Source: Streptomyces alboniger (GTDB taxonomy: Bacteria > Actinomycetota > Actinomycetes > Streptomycetales > Streptomycetaceae). From it: 64,000 nucleotides of DNA. Below the pieces are notes generated by a model. That model saw only the letters and a program-made list of their open reading frames with translations. It was not told the origin of the DNA and made no database searches. A program made the position numbers and the translations under genes. Below, piece by piece: positions 24,796 through 32,415 of this stretch (the stretch's first letter is position 1; the number at the start of each line of letters is the position of its first letter). Location of the stretch: NCBI RefSeq assembly GCF_008704395.1, contig NZ_CP023695.1, positions 6,882,001 through 6,946,000 on the forward strand. The letters are read 5' to 3'.

Positions 24796-27039
24796 GTGGG
24801 GAGAGGGCGATGGCGCAGGGTCGGCAGCGCGCTGTGGCGGGTGGTGGCCGTCTGGGCCGTCAGCACGCTGACGATGCTCGTACTCGCCGGGATCCTGCCG
24901 GACTTCAAGCTCCAGTCCGAGGACGGCGACAGCGCCACCCGCATCGCGGTCACCGCCGCCCTCGGCGCCGGCGCCTTCGGTCTGCTCTCCGCACTGGTGT
25001 GGCCCCTGCTGGTCCGCGCCCTGCTGCTCGTACCCGCCCTCGTCCTCGGCCTGCTCGCCTTCTTCCTCAACGGGTCGCTCCTGCTGCTCGCCCTGAGCCT
25101 CATCCCGGCGGGCCGCGGCGAGGCCGGTGCGGAGACCGCCGTGGTCGTGGCCGCCGTGATGTCCGCCGTCGCCTCGGCCACCGGCGGTGCCCTCGCCGTG
25201 CGCGACGACGACGCCTACCGGCGTCGCCTGTACCGGCTCGCCGACCGGCGCAGGCGCCGCGGCGCCCAGGGGCGGCCCGGCCCCCTCGCTCCCGGTACCG
25301 TCTTCGTCCAGCTCGACGGCGTCGGCCACGACGTCCTTCAGGCCGCCGTCGCCAAGGGCCTCATGCCCACCGTCGCCCGATGGCTCGGGGCGGGCGGGGC
25401 AGGCGAGGCACGCGGGAGCGCGGCCGCCCCCGGCACGCCCGTCACCGGCACCCCCGCCGCCACCCACCGCCTCACCCCCTGGCGCACCGACTGGTCCAGC
25501 CAGACCGGCGCCAGCCAGCTCGGCATCCTGCACGGTTCCAACCACGATGTGCCCGCCTTCCGGTGGTACGAGAAGGACACCGGCGAGGTCATGGTCAGCA
25601 ACCGGCCCGCCTCCGCCGTCGAACTACAGCGCCGCGCCGTCCGCCGCACCGGCGACGGCGGCCTTCTGGCCGTCGACGGCGCCAGCCGCGGCAACCTCTT
25701 CAGCGGGGGCGCCGAGCAGCTGGCGCTCGTGCTCTCCGTGGCCGCGAGGCGGGGTAAGGGGACCCGGTCGCGTGCCGGGTACTTCGCCTACTTCTCCGAC
25801 CCCGCCAACGCCGTCCGCACCGCCCTCTCCTTCGTCGCCGAGGTCTTCAGGGAGATCGGCGAGTCCACGCGCGCCCGCGTCGAGCGGCGCCGCCCGAGGG
25901 TGAGCCGCGGCGGGCTCTACCCGTTCATCCGCGCCTTCGCGACCGTCGTGGAGCGCGATGTGGTGGTCGCCGCCGTCATCGGGGACATGCTCGCCGGGCG
26001 CAGCGCGGTCTACGCCGACCTCGTCGCGTACGACGAAGTGGCGCACCACTCCGGGCCGGCCGGCGGCGACGTGGAGAAGGTGCTCAGACGCCTCGACCGG
26101 TCGCTCGCCCTGCTCGCCCAGGTCGCCGAGCACGCCCCGCGCTCGTACCGGATCGTGCTGCTGTCCGACCACGGGCAGAGCCCGGGCGAGACGTTCCGCG
26201 CGCGCTACGGCCTGACCCTCGGCGACCTCGTGAAGGCCGGCTGCGGGCTCCCCGTGCCGCGCAGGGCGCAGCGTACGCACAGCGGCGCGGAGGCCCGTGC
26301 CGCGGTGCGGGCGGCGCTGCGCCGGCCCGTCGAGGAGGGGCAGGACGAGCTGCGCCCGGCCCGCCGAGCCGAGCCGATCGTGCTCGCCTCCGGCAACCTC
26401 GGGCTCGTCTCGTTCCCGGACGTGCGCCACCGCATGACCCGCGAGGAGATCGACCGCCGCCATCCGGCGCTGCTGCCCACTCTTGCCAACCATCCGGGCA
26501 TCGGCTTCCTCCTCGTACGCAGCGCGGAGCGGGGTCCGGTGGTGCTCGGGGCGCGCGGCGCCGAGGTGTATCTGGACGAGGACCCGGACGGCCTCGGGCC
26601 GCTCGCGGACTTCGGGCCCGGGGCGGCGGACGCCGTGCGGCGCACGGACGGCTTCCCGCACACCGCCGACATCATGGTCAACTCCTGGTACGACCCGGAG
26701 GAGGGCGAGGTCCTCGCCTTCGAGGAGCAGATCGGCTCGCACGGCGGGCTCGGTGGCGCGCAGGCCCGCCCGTTCCTCCTGTCGCCGCTCGTGCTCTCCC
26801 CGCCCGTGGGGGAGGGGGAGGAGCTGGTCGGTGCCGAAGCGGTCCATCGTGTGCTGCGGCGCTGGCTGGGCGAGGCCATGGGTCCTGAGGCGCCCATGGC
26901 CCCCGAGGTGCAGGTGACTTCCGAGGTCCCGGTGGCCGTCGCGGAGGTATCCGTTCCGGTGCATGATCCGCTGTCCGGAGCCCCTGGCGGCACAGCTTTT
27001 GCGGCCGTCGACCAGGCCCCGCAGGAGAAAGCACGCTGA
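24796..27039 (+). CDS. Membrane-anchored alkaline-phosphatase-fold phosphodiesterase-like protein
   Basis: About 747 residues. Four hydrophobic helices in the first ~130 residues (a 'phage holin'-like membrane module) anchor a large domain with the alkaline phosphatase/type I phosphodiesterase metal motifs: VFVQLDGVGHDVL, an inner VAYDEVAHHSG with two metal-binding His/Asp, and LLSDHGQSPGETF. Substrate unknown; glycerophosphate or nucleotide phosphodiesters are typical. GTG 24796 is chosen because GAAGGGG lies six bases upstream; in-frame GTG 24745 has no such site. Confidence 0.82.
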   Translation: MGRGRWRRVGSALWRVVAVWAVSTLTMLVLAGILPDFKLQSEDGDSATRIAVTAALGAGAFGLLSALVWPLLVRALLLVPALVLGLLAFFLNGSLLLLALSLIPAGRGEAGAETAVVVAAVMSAVASATGGALAVRDDDAYRRRLYRLADRRRRRGAQGRPGPLAPGTVFVQLDGVGHDVLQAAVAKGLMPTVARWLGAGGAGEARGSAAAPGTPVTGTPAATHRLTPWRTDWSSQTGASQLGILHGSNHDVPAFRWYEKDTGEVMVSNRPASAVELQRRAVRRTGDGGLLAVDGASRGNLFSGGAEQLALVLSVAARRGKGTRSRAGYFAYFSDPANAVRTALSFVAEVFREIGESTRARVERRRPRVSRGGLYPFIRAFATVVERDVVVAAVIGDMLAGRSAVYADLVAYDEVAHHSGPAGGDVEKVLRRLDRSLALLAQVAEHAPRSYRIVLLSDHGQSPGETFRARYGLTLGDLVKAGCGLPVPRRAQRTHSGAEARAAVRAALRRPVEEGQDELRPARRAEPIVLASGNLGLVSFPDVRHRMTREEIDRRHPALLPTLANHPGIGFLLVRSAERGPVVLGARGAEVYLDEDPDGLGPLADFGPGAADAVRRTDGFPHTADIMVNSWYDPEEGEVLAFEEQIGSHGGLGGAQARPFLLSPLVLSPPVGEGEELVGAEAVHRVLRRWLGEAMGPEAPMAPEVQVTSEVPVAVAEVSVPVHDPLSGAPGGTAFAAVDQAPQEKAR

Positions 27040-27122
27040 TTTGGAGCAGCGTCCGCCGTGCCCGACCATGTCTTCCGCTCGGCGATCCCGAGCGCTTGGC
27101 ACGACGAGAGGCGCACCACTCC

Positions 27123-28526
27123 ATGCACGACACCGGAACCGCACCGCAGTCGGCTCCGGCCCCCGAACAGGTGGAAGAACAGACGGAAGCCGCGCAGGCG
27201 CCCAGCAAGCACGCCCGGCGCTTCGGTCTTCCCGTCGCCACATGTCTCGTGACGGGCAACATCATCGGCGGCGGTATCTTCCTGCTCCCGGCCTCCGTCG
27301 CTCCGTTCGGCACCATCAGCCTCGTCGCGTTCGGCGTCCTGACCGCCGGCGCGATCGCCCTGGCCCTCGTCTTCGGGCGCCTCGCCGAGCGCGACCCGCG
27401 GACCGGCGGTCCGTACGTCTACGCGCGCGAGGCCTTCGGTGACTTCGCGGGGTTCCTCGCGGCATGGTCGTACTGGATCACCACCTGGGTGTCCAACGCC
27501 GCCCTCGCCGTCGCCGCCGTCGGCTACCTGGACGTGCTCATACCGGTCGACGAGCACAAGTGGACCGCCTGCCTCGCCGCCCTCACCCTGCAACTCCTGC
27601 CCGCCCTCGCGAACGTCGCGGGCACGCGGTACGTCGGCGCGGTCCAGCTCGTCGCCACCGTACTGAAGTTCCTGCCGCTGCTGCTCGTCGCGATCGGCGG
27701 CCTCTTCTTCTTCGACAGCGCCAACCTCGGGCCCTTCCAGGCGAGCGACGACAGCCCGGTCGGCGCCGTCTCCGCCTCCGCCGCGATCCTGCTCTTCTCC
27801 TACCTGGGCGTGGAGTCCGCGGCCGTCAGCGCCGGTGAGGTCCGCGATCCGCGCCGCAACGTGGGGCGCGCCACCATCTTCGGCACCCTCGGCGCCGCCC
27901 TCGTCTACCTCCTCGGCACGCTCGCCGTCTTCGGGACCGTCGCGCACGACAAGCTGGTCGGCTCCACCGCGCCCTTCTCGGACGCCGTCAACGCCATGTT
28001 CGGCGGCTCCTGGGGCGGCACCGCGGTCGCCGTCGCCGCGCTCGTCTCGATGGTCGGCGCGCTCAACGGCTGGACGCTGCTGAGCGCGCAGACGCCGTAC
28101 GCGGCCGCCAAGGACGGGCTCTTCCCGAGCGCGTTCGGCAGGAAGAAGCGGGGCGTGCCGACGGTCGGCGTCCTCGTCACCGTCGTCCTGGCCTCGCTGC
28201 TGACCGTCTACAACTACACGGCGGGCGCCGGCGGTGTCTTCGAGTCCCTGGTCCTGATCACCACGTTCACGGCGACCGTTCCCTATCTGCTGGCCACCGC
28301 CGCGCAGATCTACTTCCTCGTCTCCGGGCAGGGCGAGCGCGTCCACCGCGGGCGCCTGGTACGGGACGCGGTCCTCGCGGGTGCCGCGTTCGCGTTCTCC
28401 ATGTGGCTGGTCGCCGGGTCCGGTTACGCGGCCGTCTACCAGGGCGTGCTGTTCCTCTTCGTCGGGGTGCTCGTGTACGCGTGGATGGCGGCCCGCAAGC
28501 AGCGGGCCGCCACCTCTCACGCCTGA
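27123..28526 (+). CDS. APC-family amino acid/polyamine transporter
   Basis: 467 residues with about 12 membrane helices. The first helix carries the APC substrate/cation motif GNIIGGGIFLLPAS and helix 3 follows ERDPRTGGPYVYAREAFGD; the arrangement resembles AdiC/CadB-type amino acid-amine antiporters and basic-amino-acid permeases. The cytoplasmic N-terminus of ~35 residues is acidic and disordered. ATG 27123 with GAGAGG upstream is preferred to an in-frame TTG nine codons earlier. The transported amino acid cannot be assigned. Confidence 0.9.
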   Translation: MHDTGTAPQSAPAPEQVEEQTEAAQAPSKHARRFGLPVATCLVTGNIIGGGIFLLPASVAPFGTISLVAFGVLTAGAIALALVFGRLAERDPRTGGPYVYAREAFGDFAGFLAAWSYWITTWVSNAALAVAAVGYLDVLIPVDEHKWTACLAALTLQLLPALANVAGTRYVGAVQLVATVLKFLPLLLVAIGGLFFFDSANLGPFQASDDSPVGAVSASAAILLFSYLGVESAAVSAGEVRDPRRNVGRATIFGTLGAALVYLLGTLAVFGTVAHDKLVGSTAPFSDAVNAMFGGSWGGTAVAVAALVSMVGALNGWTLLSAQTPYAAAKDGLFPSAFGRKKRGVPTVGVLVTVVLASLLTVYNYTAGAGGVFESLVLITTFTATVPYLLATAAQIYFLVSGQGERVHRGRLVRDAVLAGAAFAFSMWLVAGSGYAAVYQGVLFLFVGVLVYAWMAARKQRAATSHA

Positions 28527-28542
28527 CGGGGGTCTCGCGCGC

Positions 28543-30177
28543 CTACCTCGCCAGTGGTGCGACGACCCAGCGCCGGGTCCTGAACATGCTGTCCCGCGAG
28601 CCGATCTCGATCAGCTTGCGGGCCGCGGGGTACGCCTCGTTGTCCTCCACCTCGTAGCCGACCTCGAAGGTGCCGGGCACGTCCTGGATCCGCAGCTCCT
28701 GCTCCGCCGCCGCGCCGCGCTCCCGCTGCTGGTCCGCGGTGACCGCCGCGAGGTGGGCGAGCAGCGTCTTCTGCGCCGCGTCGAGCGCCTTGCGCGGGTC
28801 GCGCTCCAGCGGGGAGGCCGAGGACCTGCCGGCCTTGGGCTCGGGCGGCGAGACCTCCGTGCTCGGCTCGCGCGTGACACCGGTGGGCCTGCGGGTGGCG
28901 ATCTGCGACTGGATCACGGTGCCGTCGTTGTCGAGGCCGACGCGGATCAGGCCGCGGTCCGGGGTGATGACGGGCACGCCGTCGAAGACCTGGCGGAAGG
29001 TCACGTGCGTCTCCAGGGAGATCGGGCGCCCCACCTCGGAGCCGTCCTTCGTCCCGGAGTTCTGCATCAGGTCGAGCACGCTGTCGACGACCAGTTCGGC
29101 ACCCTCCGCGTACCGCTCGGCGAACGAGCGCGCCGCCTCGACCGCACGCTCGGTGGGCAGCTGCTGGGTGTTGCGGTGGTTGGGCGCGGCGAGTTTGACC
29201 CAGCTCACGCCACGCGCGTCGGTGGAGACGATCCGGTCGCCGGAGGTGGCGCTGAGCACGCCCTGCTGCTCGACCTGGACCTCTTGCAGCGCCGCCGACG
29301 GGAAGTCGGCCAGCCGCCCGAGCCCGGCGAGTTCCTCGCCCGGGTTGCGCGGCGCGAGCTGCACGATCTGCTGCTGCCCGGGGATCCGGGTGAGCGGCTC
29401 CCTGACGCCCTCGCGGGCGTGGTACCAGCGCCAGGCGTACCAGTTGTCCGGCACGTGCTCGCGGTAGAAGTTCCGCTCGGTGTTGAGGCGGTTGACGGCC
29501 TCGGCCTGGGTGGCGCCGGCCGCGGCGACCGACGGTGCCTGGCCGTGGTGGATGTCCCAGCTGGCGTTCAGCCAGGCGTCGCAGTACGTCTGTCCGGCCC
29601 GCCACTTCTCCCAGAACTTCTTGCCGTAGTCCGGGCTGTCGATGCTGACCGTCTCGAACCCGAAGATCATGCGGAAGCCGATGTTGGGCCCGGCCCAGGT
29701 GCGGATCGGCGAGTGGCCGCCGGTGACCTTGAGCGAGTCGCAGGTCGACCAGAAGACGTAGTTCGCCTTCTCGTTGCCGAGGGCCATCCGGTTGGAGACG
29801 GCGTCGCTGCGGCCGTCCCAGGCGGCGCCGAGCGGCGCGAAGAACACGCCGTTGTTGTCCATGCCGCCGTGGCCCGAGTGGTAGACGGCGCAGACGGCGT
29901 CCATGCCGTAGCGGTCCTGCCAGTTGTCGTACGTCTCCTCGTAGGCCCACACCTGGGCGCCGCCGTCGGCGAACCAGAAGTTGCGGTCGTAGAACTGCTG
30001 GAGGTACGCCAGCCAGCCGGTGGCGTCGGCGTGGGTGTGGTAGAGCGGCGACTGGTTGACGAACTTCTGGATGCTGAAGGCACCCCACCAGCCGAAGGTC
30101 GAGTCCCGCTCACCCGCCGCTCCGGGCTTCTCCGGTTCCAGCGGGGACGGACCGCGGTCCGAGTAGTTGATGCGCAT
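28543..30177 (-). CDS. DUF6345-like protein with caspase-like His/Cys dyad
   Basis: 544 residues. The N-terminal ~220 residues contain AVCAVYHSGHGGMD (His103) and, 43 residues on, NYVFWSTCDSLKV (Cys146), each after a hydrophobic strand: the layout of clan CD (caspase/gingipain/CHAT) peptidases and of DUF6345 proteins. The remainder is an alpha/beta region with no domain recognised, ending in a GTFEVGYEVEDNEAYPAARK segment. No signal peptide is visible, so it is probably cytoplasmic. ATG 30177 has AGGGGG upstream; a longer frame to 30243 has no site. Peptidase activity is inference from the dyad. Confidence 0.72.
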   Translation of the reverse strand: MRINYSDRGPSPLEPEKPGAAGERDSTFGWWGAFSIQKFVNQSPLYHTHADATGWLAYLQQFYDRNFWFADGGAQVWAYEETYDNWQDRYGMDAVCAVYHSGHGGMDNNGVFFAPLGAAWDGRSDAVSNRMALGNEKANYVFWSTCDSLKVTGGHSPIRTWAGPNIGFRMIFGFETVSIDSPDYGKKFWEKWRAGQTYCDAWLNASWDIHHGQAPSVAAAGATQAEAVNRLNTERNFYREHVPDNWYAWRWYHAREGVREPLTRIPGQQQIVQLAPRNPGEELAGLGRLADFPSAALQEVQVEQQGVLSATSGDRIVSTDARGVSWVKLAAPNHRNTQQLPTERAVEAARSFAERYAEGAELVVDSVLDLMQNSGTKDGSEVGRPISLETHVTFRQVFDGVPVITPDRGLIRVGLDNDGTVIQSQIATRRPTGVTREPSTEVSPPEPKAGRSSASPLERDPRKALDAAQKTLLAHLAAVTADQQRERGAAAEQELRIQDVPGTFEVGYEVEDNEAYPAARKLIEIGSRDSMFRTRRWVVAPLAR

Positions 30178-30600
30178 GGCCAAACCCCCTGAGAGGACTC
30201 CTCGCTGTCGTGCGCGAGAAGGCCTCAAAGTGTCACCGCGCACGCGCCTTGCCCAGTTGCCATTCCGGCCATAGGGCCCGCGTCACGGGCCCGTTCCCGC
30301 ACCTCAGAAGCCCCCTGTGGCGCGGCGACCCACACGGCTGCGTTCGTATCGGCGGACGCGCACCTGCACCCTCGACTCGAACACCCCCCGCCCGTCCGGC
30401 ACACTCCACGCGGCCCGTTTTCGTCCCGGCGCTGCGGCGATGAGAACGTCGGTCTCCTCGCCTGCCCCTGTTTGCGTTAGCTGTCAGGGTCCCTGTCAGG
30501 GGGCGTCATCGGCATAGCGGTGATGAGCTGATCGTCGGGCGGTACGCATGGTGAGAGCACAGGGAGGCCCCCTGCGGTCGCTGCTGGAGCCCGGTGCCGA
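30178..30600. other. Gene-free region upstream of DUF6345-like gene
   Basis: About 420 nt with no supported ORF. It contains the putative promoter of the minus-strand DUF6345-like gene and a short direct repeat CTGTCAGGG (30481-30489 and 30493-30501). No terminator or RNA gene could be recognised. Confidence 0.45.
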
Positions 30601-30975
30601 TCAGAGGTATTCCCGGTACTGACCGGTCCCGTGGCAGGACCGGCAGCTCTCGAACCAGTTCCCGGCGCCTGTGACTTGGCCTGTGCCGTTGCAGCTCGTG
30701 CACCCGCGCCGGCGTTTCCGCGCCGCCTCCCGCGCCCGGTCCTCGGCCGCCCACTCGTTGACCCACCGGTTGATCCGTTGCCACAGCGAAGGATTTTCGA
30801 GCCGCTTCAGCGCCTTGATGTACTCACCACGGGCGGTTGCCAGGTCGCGCAGGGTTTCACGGCTCTGCTGGGTGCTCGGCATGCCACGTACCTGCTTCTC
30901 GAGTTCGTCGACGCGCGCGAGTTTGTCTCGGCAGTAACGGATCTGCCCCGCGGGTGGGAGGTTCTTGAATGTCAT
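30601..30975 (-). CDS. DnaJ-type zinc-finger (CXXCXGXG) protein
   Basis: 124 residues: a charged, helical N-terminal part (about 1-88) and a C-terminal zinc finger with two DnaJ-type repeats, CTSCNGTG (92-99) and CRSCHGTG (111-118), which together give one four-cysteine zinc site. There is no J-domain. The ATG at 30975 has GGAG 11 bases upstream; the frame extends further upstream but the extra sequence is not coding-like. Possible role: zinc-dependent protein-protein contact or chaperone adaptor; unproven. Confidence 0.75.
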   Translation of the reverse strand: MTFKNLPPAGQIRYCRDKLARVDELEKQVRGMPSTQQSRETLRDLATARGEYIKALKRLENPSLWQRINRWVNEWAAEDRAREAARKRRRGCTSCNGTGQVTGAGNWFESCRSCHGTGQYREYL

Positions 30976-31457
30976 GATCTGAGCATCTCCAAGTGAGCCT
31001 TGTAGAAGGGAGCTTGCAGCAGCGACGCCTGGAGACGGTTCGTTGACGGCTTCGAGTGGTCGGCCGAAAGGAGCCGGGCTAGCCAGCGAAGAGAAACCCC
31101 AACATGCGCTGCTCACCGACACGTTCGATTGTGGAGATGGCACCTGAGAACAGCTGGTCCGCGCGGTTCCGCCTGATGCGGTCACGTGGTCGGCCGGCGA
31201 TTCCTGGCGCACCTACTACTGAAATCTCTGACGCGCCGCTTCGGCCGCCGCGTTCCGGATCCGCATACGTAATTTCCCTACGGTCGGAGGAGAGTCGGGG
31301 ACAGGGGCGGCGTCGGTGGCTTATCAGGGACATCGCTCCGGTCGGGTGTCTGTGGCGGACAGGCGAATCCGTCCGAGCCCAGCGATTGCTGTCGAGTGAA
31401 GAGGGCAGCCTTCTTGGCGAGCTGGCGGAACGACAGCGATGTCCACCGGGGGTGAGG
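30976..31457. other. Divergent intergenic region, lower G+C
   Basis: About 480 nt between the divergent zinc-finger and DUF6338 genes, visibly less G+C-rich than its surroundings. The frame of the DUF6338 gene is open back to 31104, but the upstream peptide is basic, unlike the family, and lacks codon bias. Presumably holds promoters for both genes; no specific site could be named. Confidence 0.45.
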
Positions 31458-32111
31458 GTGAGCACATTCGAGGCTGCCGCGGTGGCCATGATCGCTCTAC
31501 TGCCGGGGGCTCTCTACCTCTTCGCGGTGGAACGCGAGACGGCTGTCGTCCGGGCCGGGCTGGCCGACCGTGTTATACGGGTGGCCGCGACTGCGGCTCT
31601 GTTCCATCTGGCGTTGGCCCCGCTCACTGCGTGGGCGTATCTGCGTGTCTGGGAGTCGGGGCGGTTGACGCGGCCTCCGGTGCCGTGGGCCTGGTGGTGG
31701 CTGCCGCTCCCGTACGTCGTCGTGCCGCTCTTGGCGGGGTTCGCCGTCGGCAGTGCGTTCCGCAGGGGGCGCCGCTGGGCACGGATCGTCAACGGGCAGA
31801 CACCCGAACCGCTGGCCTGGGACGCCCTGTTCGGCCATGATTCCGCGCTGTGGCTCCGGATCAGGTTGCGGGACACCGATGGTGGGACCAACGGCTGGAT
31901 TCTGGGGGTCTTCGCCCGTGATGCACGTGGACAGCTCGACTCCCGTGCCTCGGCGTATCCGCAGCCGCATGACCTCTACCTCTGCGACACCGCGGCGGCC
32001 CTGCCGGACGGAAGCTTCCGGCGTGGCGCCGACGGGCGACCGGTACTGCGCAATATCGGCCTTCTGATCTCCCGGGAGGAGATCACCTATATCGAGGTGA
32101 TGTGGGGATGA
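31458..32111 (+). CDS. DUF6338 family membrane protein
   Basis: About 217 residues with the typical DUF6338 plan: N-terminal membrane helix (FEAAAVAMIALLPGALYLFA) followed by a short charged stretch, two further helices (VIRVAATAALFHLALAPLTA and WWLPLPYVVVPLLAGFAVG), then a soluble domain with PLAWDALFG, WILGVFARD and the ending LLISREEITYIEVMW. Function unknown; many members occur in accessory regions. The start is uncertain: GTG 31458 (MSTFE...) is chosen for the family N-terminus, with GTG 31452 as alternative. The stop overlaps the next ATG. Confidence 0.8.
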   Translation: MSTFEAAAVAMIALLPGALYLFAVERETAVVRAGLADRVIRVAATAALFHLALAPLTAWAYLRVWESGRLTRPPVPWAWWWLPLPYVVVPLLAGFAVGSAFRRGRRWARIVNGQTPEPLAWDALFGHDSALWLRIRLRDTDGGTNGWILGVFARDARGQLDSRASAYPQPHDLYLCDTAAALPDGSFRRGADGRPVLRNIGLLISREEITYIEVMWG

Positions 32112-32359
32112 CCACGGACCAGCCCGAAGTGCCCGAACCGCCGGACACGGCACAGGCCGAGCCGGAACAGGTGAAAGCGTTGGACGACGAGTTCGATCCG
32201 ACCGAGACGTTGGGAGGCGGCGTCGGCCGCTCGCACGGCCGGTCGATGCTCACTCCGGACCAGATGCGTCCGCCTCCGCAAGAGGCTATGGAGGTTTCTC
32301 CGGCATCGGTCCCGCCAGAAGAGGGGGACGCCACTACGGATCCGGACACCGATGACTGA
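32108..32359 (+). CDS. Small acidic, disordered protein coupled to DUF6338 gene
   Basis: 83 residues, rich in Pro, Glu, Asp and Thr, with no predicted globular core. It begins at the ATG overlapping the DUF6338 stop (ATGA), so it is very likely its partner. A short GGGVGRSHGRSML segment in the middle is the only non-acidic part. No family recognised. It is convergent with the CHAT gene. Confidence 0.65.
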   Translation: MTTDQPEVPEPPDTAQAEPEQVKALDDEFDPTETLGGGVGRSHGRSMLTPDQMRPPPQEAMEVSPASVPPEEGDATTDPDTDD

Positions 32360-32415
32360 CGGTAACGGTACCGCCCCGTCGTGCCGGTCAGAGGCGCTTT
32401 GGGGCCGGGGCCTCG

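Noticed and set aside
26205..28520. 771-codon minus-strand frame opposite the phosphodiesterase-like and APC genes
   Set aside because: It spans two clear plus-strand genes and their gap and is rich in Gly/Arg/Asp as expected for a shadow frame.
31104..31457. N-terminal extension of the DUF6338 protein
   Set aside because: The frame is open but the peptide is basic, lacks codon bias and would put a non-family sequence before the first membrane helix.
32360..32415. Terminator between the small acidic gene and the CHAT gene
   Set aside because: Only a short imperfect CTGAC.../...GTCAG pairing is present; not strong enough to call.
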